DNA from: Flaccisagitta enflata
Lineage: Eukaryota > Chaetognatha > Sagittoidea > Aphragmophora
NCBI GenBank assembly: GCA_965153355.1
Contig: OZ231128.1
Location: 3,286,001 to 3,350,000 of the forward strand
DNA length: 64,000 bases
Reading direction: 5' to 3'
Shown here: positions 36,770 through 49,742 of the stretch, piece after piece
How the letters are laid out: the number at the start of each line of letters is the position of its first letter
Numbering within the stretch: position 1 is the stretch's first letter
The notes under the pieces: generated by a model
Databases searched by the model: none
What the model saw: only the letters and a program-made list of their open reading frames with translations
What the model was told of the DNA's origin: nothing
Made by a program: the position numbers and the translations under genes

Positions 36770-37041
36770 AGGGCGTGTTTCTAGTGAAGATGTAAAACAC
36801 GTTTGCTCCTGTAAAACGCGATCACAGCGTGAACACATTTTCAAGAATTTCAACTGTCTTACAAGGGAGTGAGCAAAATGAGTGAGCAAGCCCGTGAATG
36901 GAGCAAGCGAGTGAAGCAAGCATAGTGAAGCGGAGCGCTGTGAAGGGAGTCATCAGAGTGAGCGGTGCGAGTGAACGAAGGTAGCGAGCGACCAAGTGGC
37001 CCATTATAAACGCCATTGTCTTTGACTAGAAAAACCCCCTT
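36770..37041 (-). mobile_element. Family D MITE
   Basis: Ends GGGCGTGTTTCTAGTGAAGA and the complementary CTAGAAAAACCCCCTTA. The interior is rich in GAGTGAGC/GAGCGAGC palindromes. Same family as 37291, 42573, 50031 and 60518. Confidence 0.85.
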
Positions 37042-37084
37042 AGAATTATAAGAGCTTTGATTTCATACCCCATAACAATTTCAG

Positions 37085-37179
37085 TTGTGGACACGCAAGA
37101 CTATAAGAGGCTTTGTTTGTCCGTCCATTGGTCCCTTGGTCTGTCCGTGTGTGTGTGCGCGCTCGTTAGTGTGTGTGTG

Positions 37180-37245
<66 letters not shown>

Positions 37246-37272
37246 TGTCTGTCTGTCTGTCCTGTCCTGTCT
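37085..37272 (-). mobile_element. Family A-like fragment whose tract became (TG)n
   Basis: GTGGACACGCAAGACTATAA and GGCTTTGTTTGTCCGTCC match the 55070 subtype. The GTCC tract then passes into TGTG (37147-37244) and CTGT repeats. Confidence 0.6.
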
Positions 37273-37290
37273 CGCTCGTTTGAATTACTA

Positions 37291-37525
37291 AGGGCCTGTT
37301 TCTAGTCACAGATAGTCCGGTTTTTAATGGGCCACTCAGTCACTATGTTCTTTAGCTGACTTGCTTTACTTTGCTATGCTCTCTCTGCTTGCTCAGAAGA
37401 CTGCCTCGCTTATCTACGTCACTCGCTTCCTCTTGGGAGGTTGAAATTCATAGATATGTTTTCACGCTAAAAAAGTGATTAATCAATTTAATGGGAACAT
37501 TTGTTGTTACTAAAAACACATCCTT
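37291..37525 (+). mobile_element. Family D MITE
   Basis: AGGGCCTGTTTCTAGTCACA at the left, TACTAAAAACACATCCTTAG at the right, GAGC/GCTC-rich interior. It lies in opposite orientation to the copy at 36770, with the family A fragment between them. Confidence 0.8.
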
Positions 37526-37754
37526 AGCCAAACTATCATTTTGACAGAATACAGGATGTCAGTAGGTGAGGACAATGACTGAAATACTCATTTACCTTTT
37601 TCGGTTCCTCCTTACAACGCAATACAACCTACGAAACATTGCTTCCATTCCTCGGCAGTCTTTGGATGCGCCCCTCCAGCAACAACAAGTGTGCAAACGC
37701 AGTTACCCTAATCGCAATGGCAACGGCATTTGGGCAGAGTTAGTGATGAGAAAC

Positions 37755-37981
37755 AAGGCCGCATACACGGCTACCCCAGTCGCGTGCGGGTGGGCAGGAG
37801 CAATATTTGAGGTCAGCAAAGCATTTGGGCAGGAGCAGTGAGGCCAAAAACGCCGAAAAAGTAAAGTGTGACGGACGGACCAACGGACCGACGGACCGAC
37901 GTACCGACGGACCGACGGACCGACGGACCGACGGAGGGACCGACAAAGCAGGGTGTAGAGTCGCGTGCACGCGACTAAAAA
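37755..37981 (+). mobile_element. Family A element
   Basis: AACAAGGCCGCATACACGGC start, a long GACGGACC tract with about 13 units, and the terminal AGTCGCGTGCACGCGACT hairpin with an A-run. 37526-37754 is empty. Confidence 0.9.
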
Positions 37982-38116
37982 TATAAGCGCCAAAAGAGCC
38001 GTTTCCAAAAGACATCGACTGACCAACTGACCAATACGTCAAGATATCATATTTCATGTTGTGTACCGCTGACCAAAAAAGGTGCGGGTCTGCAACCACA
38101 ATTGTCACTTGTCTTA

Positions 38117-38200
38117 TTTTTAGTCGCAGACACGCGACTGTACTCCTTGCTGTGTCAGTCTGTCAGTTGGTCCGTCCGTGCATAGCATCATTGAAAATTG
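38117..38200 (-). mobile_element. Family A fragment
   Basis: TTTTTAGTCGCAGACACGCG then a GTCAGTCTGTC tract; the distal half is missing. A (CA)n array (38287-38347) and a GACGGAC piece (38400-38447) follow. Confidence 0.6.
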
Positions 38201-38287
38201 TCTTTTTGAAATTCTTTTTAATGTTGTACCCTACAACTTGTAGGTTATTGCAAGGTGATGTAACTTTGCAGCACTGCTAAAGAGCCA

Positions 38288-38348
<61 letters not shown>

Positions 38349-38899
38349 CCTGCAAGGTTTCTTCAACATTTGACTCGCGCGTTATGGAAAGACTGACAAA
38401 ACAACGGACTGATGGACAGACCAATGGACGGACAGACGGACAAAGCCTGCCCACAACTCAAAATGGTGTTCCATCCCAATCAGCCACTACCATGGTAAAG
38501 TTTTGATAAACAATGCCAAGGCTTACCTCGTAGCATGCTTTTTGTGCATGGGAGGAAAAGGAGATGGCCATCGTTACGTATGCGTCTCCGTCAAAAGCAA
38601 GTTTAGAATCACGGCTACCCTAAATGCATGTGAGTAGGCATTTAGGCAACAATGAAGCATTTGGGCATGGACTTAGTGATGCAAAAAATAATCATTAACC
38701 CCAAAAGATCTGTTTTCAAGGGAGATTTTGTCTGATTGATAGACTTACATGGCAAGTTATCACATTTCATCATCATCAAGGATGTTTCACTCGTATTTGC
38801 GCATGTGCATACAAAGTGTGCGTGCATGTCGATTCGACTTCCTCGTTCTCTGCGTCGTCTTCGGAGCTTCGCCCGTGAGGAACGAAAAATCGGGAGTTG

Positions 38900-38995
38900 A
38901 GGACAGCGAAAAATCGGTTGGTTGGTCGGTCGGTAACGCATTTGTTCAACAATCCACACTAAGAACCTATTGGCCTACTTGGCCTTGTTTACCTA
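38900..38995 (+). mobile_element. Family E fragment
   Basis: GGTTGGTTGGTCGGTCGGTA, ACGCATTTGTTCAACAATCC, then GGCCTACTTGGCCTTGTTT, as in the copy at 44125. 38448-38899 has no feature. Confidence 0.7.
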
Positions 38996-39157
38996 AAATT
39001 AGCTTCATTTTTCCATCCCTCTTGATGATGCGACGCGATCTTACTCCTTGGCTATCTTTGGATATGCATTTCTGTCACGCGATCGCCGACGCTTACTCTG
39101 GATACTCATTTTGTCGACCTGAAATAATTTGCCATATGTTTTTATTTGTTTCCCCGT

Positions 39158-39353
39158 TTATTTGCTAGTTTCTTCATTCAAGCATTCATTCCTTCGTTCA
39201 TTTGTTCAGTCGTTTGTTTGTTCATTGATTCATTCATTTGTTCATTCATTCCGTTGTTCATTTGTCTGTTCGTTTGTTTGTTTGTTCATGCATTCTTTTA
39301 TTCATTCATTTGTTTGTTTGTTCATTTGTTAATTTGTTTGTTTGTTGTCACAT
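39158..39353 (+). repeat. TTTG/ATTC degenerate tetranucleotide tract
   Basis: About 195 bp of GTTTGTTCATTCATTC-like repeats. 39354-40180 has only short frames without homology. Confidence 0.85.
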
Positions 39354-40182
39354 GAATTGGTGGCTTACTTGGCAATTTGACAGTCTCTGTGTCCTTGTGT
39401 AGAAACATAGTCATCAGCATGTGCCGCTCCCTAAAAAATATGCTCTTTATAGGAAAAATTGAAAAAGAAAAAAAACCAAGGCAGATAAGTCGTTAAGGAA
39501 GGACGATTAATCATAACTACAAGTGACTTTTTTCAATGCAAAGTAATAACGTCCTTGTTGTGGACATGAACAAAAGCGTCATTGTCACTGGATGACTTTG
39601 ATTGTGCGCACTCTTCAATCAAGGAAAAGGAAAGTTTCCCATAGATCAAGAAAATAGGTCTAACAGGTTCCTCTCATCACTGTCAACAAAAGTCATTTTC
39701 CCCAAAAAGTCTATAGTGAACAAGGTGGGTAGAAATTTTTTTTGTATTCGTATGAGTGAGAGCATTCCATATCAAAAACTAGCTTGACCTTGTTCCTCTT
39801 GGAAGTCTAAGATCGATTTTTTTACTCCCTTTTCCTGAAAAGCTAGAAAGATTTTGATTGGATGATGGAATTCGGTATGTTTGGGCAGGGGCAGGGCCGG
39901 GGCAGCCCTCAGAGGTCCCGGGTGACCTTAAGGGTTGTTTACCTGAGTTTGCGGAACGTTGAAAATAAGGCTTCTTGGCAAAACGTGGAGAGGAAACAGC
40001 AATTTCGGAAATAAGGAAATAGTAGGGAGACGAAGACGAAGAAGTCACGACTTATAAACGCGGAAAACTAATCAACCCCCAGAAAACTGGATCTTGTGCA
40101 ACTCTTCCATTTCGTTGCTCCAAAACAAGGAGCCATCTCTGTGATCACACTCTTACTCTTAGTCTGTGAGTCTTACGCTGAA

Positions 40183-40560
<378 letters not shown>

Positions 40561-40770
40561 TTTGTAGAGGGGAATGTTGTCCGCCTCTGCCCACCTGTCC
40601 GCGGGGATATTGTGACCCCGCCTCACTTGTTTTACATTAAATTTAAATTCTTTTTTTTTTTCTTTTTTTTTAATGACATAAGAAATCAAAGAACCTGTAG
40701 CTGCGGGATTAGATAAATACGTACAACAATTATTTCAAACTTTCCGTCTCAAAGACACCACTGCACCATT

Positions 40771-40889
40771 ACAATGCATTGTGTTGTATTGCATTGCATT
40801 GCATTGCATTGCATTGCACTGCATTGCGTTGCATTGCACTGCATTGCATTGTATTCTATCTCCTTGGAGTTCACCAGCAGACAAAATAG

Positions 40890-40951
<62 letters not shown>
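40771..40951 (+). repeat. (ATTGC)n pentanucleotide and (CT)n
   Basis: ATTGC repeats to about 40856 with variants, then CT at 40893-40951. The same pentamer forms an array at 42092. 40952-41871 holds no supported gene. Confidence 0.9.
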
Positions 40952-40954
<3 letters not shown>

Positions 40955-41871
40955 GAGCACCTGTTCAATATCTCCTTTGTTGAATATCAATGTGTTTAAT
41001 GCCGACCAATGGATCTACCAATACGGCTGGTGTAATGTAAAAATGAATGTGCCACTATGGCCACTATGTGCCACTATGGCTTCCTGCATGCTGATTGCCT
41101 GCTGCTGTTGAATCTTCAATATCAAATGGAATTCTTACCTTACAATGTTCCTGTTACGTCAATTTCACAATTCTACATCTATGGGCGACCTTTTGGATTG
41201 GGAAGAACCGCGGCGTCCACGCTCATAAGCAATATGAAAGATGAATCATGAGCGATCTCCATTAGCTGTTAAATCTTTTGTGCAGTATAACCTCATTAAC
41301 ACTCTATCTCTCTCTTTTTCAAACTACGAAGATGGGACCTAGCTACCTTCGAGGTTCAAGTCCTTTATACCTTTTTTCTCTTTATGGTTGAAGAAAGAGC
41401 TGAATATTTTGTGGGTATTGGATAGATATTTTCCACCTTGTAGTATTTGACTTTTGAGTGCACACTAGCTTGACATTTAGATTTACTTTTGCGCCAAAGT
41501 TTAAGTTATATCTGCCCCATTCATAGGTTACCTTCTATTCTGTGTTATTCAGTGATATTCTGTGAAAACAGGTCATTACAAAAATCGTAGCTAAGGCGAT
41601 CTAAAAGAAATTGTTACGTTTTTATTAATGACCCGTTATTCTGTGATTCTATGCTCTACTCTGTGATAGCTCAGATTTAGGATAGAGTACTTGACTGACT
41701 TACATAGACGCGTGACTCACGTATAACCGACGAAGATAAGAGGTAAGAACCAGTCATGAAATCAAACTCGAAAAAGAATAAAAAGAAAAAAACAATTTAG
41801 GAAATCAATATGTTTGGCATCATCTTTCTTCATCATTTTTCCCCTTCGCCCAATTTCTGACCCTTCCTCTA

Positions 41872-42077
41872 ACAAGGCCGGATACACGGCTACCCCAGTC
41901 GCGTGCGGGTGGGCAGGGGCTGTATTTGAGGTCACTCAATCATTTGGGCAGGTGCAGTGAGGCCAAAGACCGCAAAAACCAAAAAAAGTAAAGTGTGACG
42001 GACGGACCAGCGGACGGACAGACGGACCGACAGACCAACAAAGCAGGTTGTAGAGTCGCGTGGCACGCGACTAAAAA
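41872..42077 (+). mobile_element. Family A element
   Basis: Full-length copy: AACAAGGCCGGATACACGGC to the hairpin GTCGCGTGGCACGCGAC and A-run. It stops 15 bp before the GCATT array. Confidence 0.9.
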
Positions 42078-42091
42078 TACAATCTCGATAA

Positions 42092-42220
42092 TACATATTA
42101 CATTGCATTGCATTGCATTGCATTGCATTGCATCGTATTGCATTGCATTGCATTGCATTGTATTGTATTGTATTGTATTGTATTGCATTGCATTGCATTG
42201 CATTGCATTGCATTGCATTG
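42092..42220 (+). repeat. (GCATT)n array with (GTATT)n centre
   Basis: About 25 pentamers; the middle (42158-42183) is converted to GTATT. Confidence 0.95.
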
Positions 42221-42572
42221 ATCTATATCTATTGATATGAAAAAAATTATATGATGATTGAATTTTGAATGCCTATGCACAATAGCGCCCATACTTCTGG
42301 GTCGACATATATTGTCACTCGCTTGTTCCTGTAGTTACCTGATTGAAATTTTACGCAAAAATTTAAATTTGTGTGCATATATCATTATATGTTATATAAC
42401 ATACGAATCAACGGATTGAAGATTCGCGAGGGTGTGCCAATAAAAAAAGATAGTTTGCAATAAGAAAGTGCGGGTTCGACTCGATATGTGTGTATAAAGA
42501 GGATCAAGATAAGAGAGGGGGAAATATCGAGATCTATCAATTGCGTGTTTTTTGCCCTCCAGCGCCACTTCA

Positions 42573-42785
42573 AGGGTGCGTTTCTAGTCACAGACAACCG
42601 CGTTTTTATTGGGTCTCTCGGTCGCTGGTTACATTTGTTCGCTCGCACCGCTTGCGCTCACTCCGTTCACGAGCTCTGCAGTGTTCCACTTTACTACATT
42701 TGCTCACTCCATTCATGTTCTTGCTCACTCACTTCACTCACTCATTAGTGGTTCAGTTGAAATTTATGAATATGTACAACCTTGG
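42573..42785 (+). mobile_element. Family D MITE, right end decayed
   Basis: GGGTGCGTTTCTAGTCACAG, CTCTCGGTCGCTGGTTAC, then a GCTCACTCC-rich interior. The right TIR is not clear. 42221-42572 is empty. Confidence 0.7.
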
Positions 42786-42809
42786 AAATAAGTATACCGA
42801 CAACTTCAA

Positions 42810-43150
42810 CTAAAGATATCTCCGCTTCTAGAAAGGCTAGAAACTTTTTTAAAAAAAGGAATTGATCTTTGTTAAATTATCTTCTGAATGAATGCAATCT
42901 GGTTCTTGTAGCTTTAACCGTTTAGAAATGGCAAGCAAAAGAGTAAAAACATTCCTTTTCCAAAAAGCGAAGAAACCAAGAATAAAAAAGTCAATTTTTT
43001 ACTGGGTTTCTATTAAAGATATCTTGGCTTCTAGAAAAGCTAGAAACTTTTGTAAAAAAGGCAAAATAATCTTCATCAAAAACTCTTTAAGATGAGCGCA
43101 ATCTGGTTTCAGTAGCTTAAATCGTTTAGAAGTTACAAGCAAAATAATAA
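42810..43150 (+). repeat. Direct repeat, two to three copies of about 190 bp
   Basis: AAAGATATCTCCGCTTCTAG and AAAGATATCTTGGCTTCTAG, each followed by GAAACTTTT and by a TTTAACCGTTTAGAAATGGC-type block. The last block resembles the arm of family C. 43151-43835 is empty. Confidence 0.65.
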
Positions 43151-43834
43151 ACCTATATCCAGAATGATTGATTCAGCAAGTTTGTTTTAGAGATGTGAAA
43201 CTAAATCATTCTGAACATAATAAAAAGCTGTCTAGAGTGTATGAATTAAGGAAAACTTGAATCATCTGTAAGGTAAAAACATCATACAACGACCTATCAC
43301 TTTCATTGCAATATTTTAGTCAATTTCTAGTGAATTAATCAATAAATTGTTTAGGTGTCGGTATACTTTTTTCAAAGGTTGTATTCAGGCTATGAACATA
43401 TTTAACGTTTTTGGCCGACATTAGAAATACGGCTGTAAACGTGCTCAACAGAATAAAATGGGTTTTTGGTCGTCACTGGAAACACGCGCTTCAAGAGGTC
43501 GGCGCGATCCCATCAAAGACGTTTCAAGGACACCCACTAATCTTTTTTTATAAGTCTTTATCATCTGATTTCTAGTTAATGATTATCTATTCTCTTCAAA
43601 ATCGATATAATCGTTAGTCATGTATTTGTCGAATTCTGTTCATCGCATTAACATTTAAGCGCACGTGTTATCGCATTGAACAATTGCAAATTATGAAGTG
43701 TGTAAACGAATTTGTTGTGCTCATCAAAACTGACAACGTAAACATACGGTACCACTTGTGTTAGTAAACTGTTAGGTGCAAGTTCATCAAGAGAAGATTC
43801 CAATCAACACAGTCCTGCAAATACACACAGTCTT

Positions 43835-43835
<1 letters not shown>

Positions 43836-43916
<81 letters not shown>
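43836..43916 (+). repeat. (CA)n microsatellite
   Basis: About 40 CA units. Confidence 0.95.
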
Positions 43917-43917
<1 letters not shown>

Positions 43918-44124
43918 ATACCCGCGCGCGAACACGCACAGACACGAAAACGCCACCCATTCATACGATTCAAACAAATGCTCAAGCACAAAACGGTTCG
44001 GTCATATCATATCTTTAACAGCAAAGTTTTGCTCACTTGCGCAGCATCTCCATAATGCGATTAAACGTCTTTTTAATGGTTAAAAACTTTTTTTGAATGT
44101 GATTGAAAACCCACGATTAGTTTT

Positions 44125-44258
44125 TAGGGGCGACAAAGCACCTCTATAACTGGCTGTGTCCGTTGGTTGGTCGGTTGGTCGGTCGGTCTGTCTGTTGGTA
44201 ACGCATTCGTTCGACGATCCACACGTCGCACCTTATTGGCCTACTTGGCCTTGTTAAA
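44125..44258 (+). mobile_element. Family E element
   Basis: GCGACAAAGCACCTCTATAA, GGTTGGTCGGTTGGTCGG, ACGCATTCGTTCGACGATCC, GGCCTACTTGGCCTTGTT. Best preserved plus-strand copy of the family. Confidence 0.75.
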
Positions 44259-44280
44259 CCAAATTTCCATTTTGGAGAGA

Positions 44281-45801
44281 ACCGCATTTATGACCCCGCA
44301 CCGCATCACACCGCACCGCACCGTTGACACCGCACCGCACCATTGACACCGCACCGCACCATTGACACCGCACCGCACCGTTGACCGCACCGCACCGTTG
44401 ACACTGCACTGCACCGTTGACACCGCACCGCACCATTGACACCACACCGCACCGTTGACACCGCACCGTTGACACCGCACCGCACCGTTGACACCGCACC
44501 GCACCGTTGACACCGCAGCGCACCATTGACACCACACCGCACCGTTGACACCGCACCGTTGACACCGCACCGCACCGTTGACACCGCACCGCACCATTGA
44601 CACCGCACCGCACCGTTGACACCGCACCGCACCGTTGACACCGCACCGCACCGTTGACACCGCACCGCACCATTGACACCACACCGCACCGTTGACACCG
44701 CACCGTTGACACCGCACCGCACCGTTGACACCGCACCGCACCGTTGACACCGCACCGCACCGTTGACACCGCACCGCACCGTTGACACCGCACCGCACCG
44801 TTGACACCGCACCGCACCGTTGACACCGCACCGCACCGTTGACACCGCACCGCACCGTTGACACCGCACCGCACCGTTGACACCGCAGCGCACCATTGAC
44901 ACCACACCGCACCGTTGACACCGCACCGTTGACACCGCACCGCACCGTTGACACCGCACCGCACCGTTGACACCGCACCGCACCGTTGACACCGCACCGC
45001 ACCGTTGACACCGCATCGCACCGTTGACACCGCACCGCACCGTTGACACCGCACCGCACCAGTGACACCGCACTGCACCGTTGACACCGCACCGCACCGT
45101 TGACACCGCACTGCATCGTTGACACCGCATCGCACCGTTGACACCGCACCGCACCGTTGACACCGCACCGCATCGTTGACACCGCACCGCACCGTTGACA
45201 CCGCACCGCACCGTTGACACCGCACCGCACCGTTGACACCGCACCGCATCGTTGACACCGCACCGCACCGTTGACACCGCACCGCACCGTTGACACCGCA
45301 CCGCACCGTTGACACCGCACCGCACCATTGACACCGCACCGCACCGCATCGTTGACACCGCACCGCATCGTTGACACCGCACCGCACCGTTGACACCACA
45401 CCGCACCGTTGACACCGCACTGCACAGTTGACACCGCACCGCATCGTTGACACCGCACCGCATCGATGACACCGCATCGCACCGTTGACACCGCACCGCA
45501 CCGTTGACACCGCACTGCATCGTTGACACCGCATCGCACCGTTGACACCGCACCGCACCTTGACACCGCACCGCACCATTGACACCGCACCGCACCGCAT
45601 CGTTGACACCGCACCGCATCGTTGACACCGCACCGCACCGTTGACACCACACCGCACCGTTGACACCGCACTGCACAGTTGACACCGCACCGCATCGTTG
45701 ACACCGCACCGCATCGATGACACCGCATCGCACCGTTGACACCGCACCGCACCGTTGACACCGCACCGCATTGTTGACACCGCAGCGCACCGCACCGCGT
45801 T
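44281..45801 (+). repeat. 19-bp minisatellite, about 80 copies, with higher-order structure
   Basis: Unit CACCGCACCGCACCGTTGA with point variants and some shorter 14-bp or longer 24-bp units. Because 19 is not a multiple of three and the unit lacks minus-strand stops, all three minus frames are open for about 500 codons, giving Cys/Val/Arg-rich repeats; these are not genes. Variant strings recur as blocks, for example 45330-45480 and 45590-45740. Confidence 0.97.
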
Positions 45802-47085
45802 GTTAACAGTTTCCCGTTATTTTACTTTTGATCTCGTTAAAAGTGTTTAAAAAAAGTTTTTGTGGTTATTACTGTAAAAAATTGTAATCTTAATGGGTTT
45901 TTGTTCACATTTCGATCTCGCTGAGTTCACGCTGAGAATTCGAAGGAACAGTCTTTCTCATATTACAACAAAATTTGACTATGACTTATGAACTAGCTCT
46001 TGACATACAAGACCCGTGACAAAGAGAATCTTTCTGTCCGTTCGTCCATCCGTCCGTCTGACCGTTACGCCTCTGTCTAATGCAATGGACAAATACGTAG
46101 TTTTCGGCATTTTTGTCAACCGTGGCGATGCCAATGATAGGAAGTCTGGAACTAAATAAAATGCTGCGCAGATGATTGGACTCGTTTTCGTAGTATGGTC
46201 ACAGGTCATCAAGAAGCAGTAGCGTGAACGTGCCTCCATAGATTTATTATTGTAAAAAGTCAAAGTTTTAACGTGACTCGCCTTCGTTTTCGTTGGTTGG
46301 TTTCCAATCGTTTGACTTTGATGATCGTGGAACGAATCATTCTCAAACTCACTCGTCAAATACAAGTTTGTTCTTTTACATTAATACGCATATGATGTAA
46401 TATTCTACAATATAATATGATTTCGATTCGTGAATCCATTTAGATAGAGTTTATTTGACAGACAAATCTTCTAAAACGGAAAAATGGGGGAATGAGGCTT
46501 GGCGCCAATATCAGGGATGTAGTGGGGGGAAGGGGGTGAGGGGTGAGGGGTGAGGGGTGACAAAATTCTGAGGCTTTTTTTGATGGAAGCTGGAAGGTCT
46601 TCAGTTCTCCAATCCATTTTCGTACTGCAACCTCTCATCTGTTATATGTTTTGTCCGTCCCGCGAGAACGTGAGTCCGTTACATATATCTTTTTTTGGCA
46701 ATATCAGGGCAAAAGAGAAAATGCGAGAAAAGCTGTCAAAGAAAAAAAATTATGCAGTGAGAAAAGTTGGAATATAAGAACCCCGACAAACTTATCTTCA
46801 ATTGTCCATCATTATCTGTTAATATTGCAAGCAATATTACAAGCAGATTGCGAACGCACCATTCCTCCAATTTGCTGCATTGGAAGTGTTTCTGTTCCAT
46901 TTATTGTCGACCAGGCCTTGAGCTTCATTCCATGACCTTTTATTGCTGAGGAGAAACATTCGATTTTCCGATCACATTTTTTTCTTTTCTTCTTTTTTTT
47001 CTTTTGCTTCTCTCTTTTAAGTTAACCACTTTTTTTGAAAGCTCATCGATCGGTCTGTCGGTCAGCCTGTCGGTAATTTCATGAG
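45802..47085. other. No supported gene
   Basis: Only a short GGGGTGA tandem (46525-46562) and a TCCGTCCGTC word (46035-46060) stand out. Frames of 60-128 codons show no homology that I recognise. Confidence 0.5.
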
Positions 47086-47790
47086 TAGCGGTCTCCAAGG
47101 AGCCGATGATCTAAGACTTCATTTCTTCTTCCTCTTCAACTCTGTCCTCCCTCTCCTGCCTTGAGGCCAAAATCCTAGCCTCACGGGGTAGATCACAGCC
47201 TTGAGGCTCTTTTTCAGCCATAGGGCTCAAACCTCAGCCACTCTAGACTGGTTGCTTGCGGTATATTTTAGTGAAAAATTTCAATTCGTCCTCCAGTTAA
47301 CACTTTGGACAGTTCGGACACTAATTGGCATTTGGAACATTTGGAAAGAAAATCAGACAAGCAGAGATCGGTGTTTGATTGAGAAACCCGGACAATAACA
47401 CAATGGTGTAGTATATGAGGGTATTTTTCGTCCATAGGAACTCAATATTGTTGCCGTGCGGGTATCTCGACCAGACCTCGGCCTCTGCTTGTCTGAGAAC
47501 ATTCATATTCAAGAAATCAAATACATAGTTAAATCGCTATTTAAATCTAAAAAACTCCCATTTCGAGTCCCTCGGGAAACCGCCCTATGACAGTCATGAT
47601 TACCGAATTTCAGCCTCTTGGTCCAAATCCTAGCCTTGGGGTTCGAATCCCAGTCTTAAAGGCCGAAGCGTTCCATGTAAATCTCGATGGGCCTAGGTAA
47701 CTGTCATCGGCTCATTTGAAGCAGCTCCCCTCCTATCTAACTCACTTTCACATTAGAGTAACATAGGGGCATCAGGAACCGCTGGTTAAA
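47086..47790 (+). mobile_element. Family B element, degenerate copy
   Basis: Left AGTAGCGGTCTCCAAGGAGC, a CTTGAGGCCAAAATCCTAGC interior, right end near 47700-47790 with GGGGCATCAGGAACCGCTGG. About 400 bp of unrelated sequence lies between the two minisatellite parts. A T-run at 47823-47845 follows; 47846-48387 is empty. Confidence 0.55.
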
Positions 47791-48387
47791 TCTTAAGTTT
47801 TGACTTCGTTTTTCTTTCTGCTTTTTTTTTTTTTTTTTTTTTTTTGCGGCCACATGATTCAACTTTGCCCCTGTCCGATGACCACATTAGCTACTGCCTC
47901 ATTGCCATGGGTGAAGGAGAGGCCACGTCCCCGACGTCCATGGACGTGGTAAAAGTCGATCTTGAAAAGCGAGTCGGTCTTGAATTAAAAGTGGGTCAAG
48001 GTTGAAACATTAAAAATTTCTTTGAAAAACATTCTACAAAGAGCAAAACTGAATTTGTTTGAAATATTACAAAAAAAAAACTTTAGATGGGAAATTATCA
48101 TTCATGAATGATGCAAAAGGTAAGAGAATGCAATTCTTTTTCAGTGTTCACTTTTTAGATGAGTCGGTCTTGATCCTGACTTGGTCTTGGAATGCTAGGT
48201 GAACGTGATGAATATCGGAGCTCCCCTACATCCATGATCACTGCCCCTGTCCACCTGCCTATAAGGCTGCCTACGTTTCGACCAATCAAAAGTTCAGTTT
48301 GGGTTTATCTGTCACTTTGGATTGAAGACATCAGTCATTATGAGTAAAGCTTGGACAAATCTTGTTTTTTTTTATTTTCACAATTCT

Positions 48388-48607
48388 TTTTAGTCGCGTG
48401 CTACGCGACTCTACACCCCGCTTTGTCGGTCCGTCCGTCCGTCCGTCGGTCCGTCGGTCCGTCCGTCCGTCCGTCCGTCACACTTTACTTTTTTCGGGTT
48501 TTTGGGATTTTTGGCTTCACTGCTCCTGCCCAAATGATCTAGTGACCTCAATTATGGCCCCTGCCCACCCGCACGCGACTGGGGTAGCCGTGTATCCGGC
48601 CTTGTTT
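48388..48607 (-). mobile_element. Family A element
   Basis: Full-length copy, TTTTTAGTCGCGTGCTACGC to GTGTATCCGGCCTTGTT, with about 11 GTCC/GGTC units. Confidence 0.9.
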
Positions 48608-48883
48608 TCATAACGCCCAGATGGACATTCAAAGGGGGCAATTTAGTGGAAAATTCCCAAATTATGTATCTTTTTTTTTTTTTTTTTTTTGATGAGGGAC
48701 GGACGGAATTGTCAAATCTATTGGAAAATATCTCGTTTTTCCCCCAGAGCGGAGAGGAAGAACGAAATGGTCAAGTTTACACCATTTGATCTTTGCTTAA
48801 TCTTGTGATCAAAGTGAAGGGCCGGCAATCAACGGCGCCATTCGAATTTTCATTATCTTTTATTGCGCCAGAAAGAAGGGTTT

Positions 48884-49146
48884 TTAGTCGCGTGCACGCG
48901 ACTCTATGACCCACTCTGTCTGTCTGTCTGTCGGTCCGTCCATCCGTCTGTCTGTCGGTCCCACTTAGCTTTTTTTAGCTTTTTTTCGACGTTTTACGCT
49001 AATTTTAAGTTATTTTAAGTCATCTTAAGTTATTTAAAGTTAGTTTAAGTCAATTTACATTTAGTCTCTTAGACTTTTGGTCTTTTAGTCTTTTGGTCTA
49101 ATGGTCTTAACAACCGCACGCGACTGTAAAGGGTTGTCCTTGTTAT
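48884..49146 (-). mobile_element. Family A variant with TTTTAAGTCA body
   Basis: The hairpin end is standard (TTTTTAGTCGCGTGCACGCG). The body is TTTTAAGTTATTTTAAGTCA decamer-like repeats and TCTTTTGGTC, and the far end reads CGCACGCGACTGTAAAGGG then TTGTCCTTGTT. It is the model for the expanded copy at 51832. Confidence 0.75.
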
Positions 49147-49202
49147 GTGGTAATTAGATTGATGTTAAACAGTTCCACCAAGCCCCAGACTGCCACTCTT
49201 TT

Positions 49203-49640
49203 TAAGCAGTGGCCGCAAAGAGGACAAGGTCCTGTAGAACAAAGGACCTCATCAGAATTTTGGACCTCAAATCAAGCCTCAAATTAGACCTCCCAGGCCT
49301 TAGGTCAGGCCTCTCAGGCCTCAAACCAGGCATCTAAGGCTTCAAATCTCCCCTTTCAAGCCTCAAATTGAGCTTCCCAGTCTCCCGCCCTTAAGATCAG
49401 GCCTCTCAAATCTCTCAGGCCTGAAATTAGGCCTCCCAAGCCTCAAATCAGGCATCTCCTGCCTCAAATCAGGCCTTTTAGACCTTTCAGGCCTTTCAGG
49501 CCAAAGGAACAAACAAACAAAAGTCCCCCTTTGTTCTATAGGACTTGATCCCTTTTGGGGCAGCTGCCCTGCTTCCCCCTCACTTAAATTCACAAACTTG
49601 TTAAGCAGGGCAATGGGTACCGTTGACCATGTGTGATCCT
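49203..49640 (+). mobile_element. Family B element, copy 5
   Basis: Left AGCAGTGGCCGCAAAGAGGA, a CTCAGGCCTCAAATC minisatellite, right TIR at 49515-49570, tail GCAGGGCAATGGGTACC. It lies just upstream of the NDUFA4-like gene. Confidence 0.75.
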
Positions 49641-49700
49641 TAAATGACTTGTTTAATGTTTATGCTTCCTTAACATTTTATATGATTTGATATAATTTCC

Positions 49701-49742
49701 CATCTTTTCTGTTACAGCTTTGAGAATGGTGCGTGGTCAATG
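49701..49742 (+). repeat. Partial duplicate of the NDUFA4-like acceptor and exon start
   Basis: Matches 49820-49862 with few differences: TTTTCT...CAG, TTGAGAATGGTGCGTGGTCA. The copy would encode MVRGQWGNI and then stop, so it is not usable as the start exon. Confidence 0.9.

Noticed and set aside
41325-41390. Possible tRNA or SINE from GAGGTTCAAGTCC followed by a T-run
   Set aside because: Resembles a Pol III B box plus terminator, but no A box, cloverleaf or acceptor stem can be built.
44241-45795. Three overlapping minus-strand ORFs of about 500 codons
   Set aside because: All are translations of the 19-bp minisatellite; three frames are open together, with no domain or start context.
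45979-46365. 128-codon minus-strand frame
   Set aside because: No recognisable domain, no splice context, and it contains a GTCC-repeat translation at its end.
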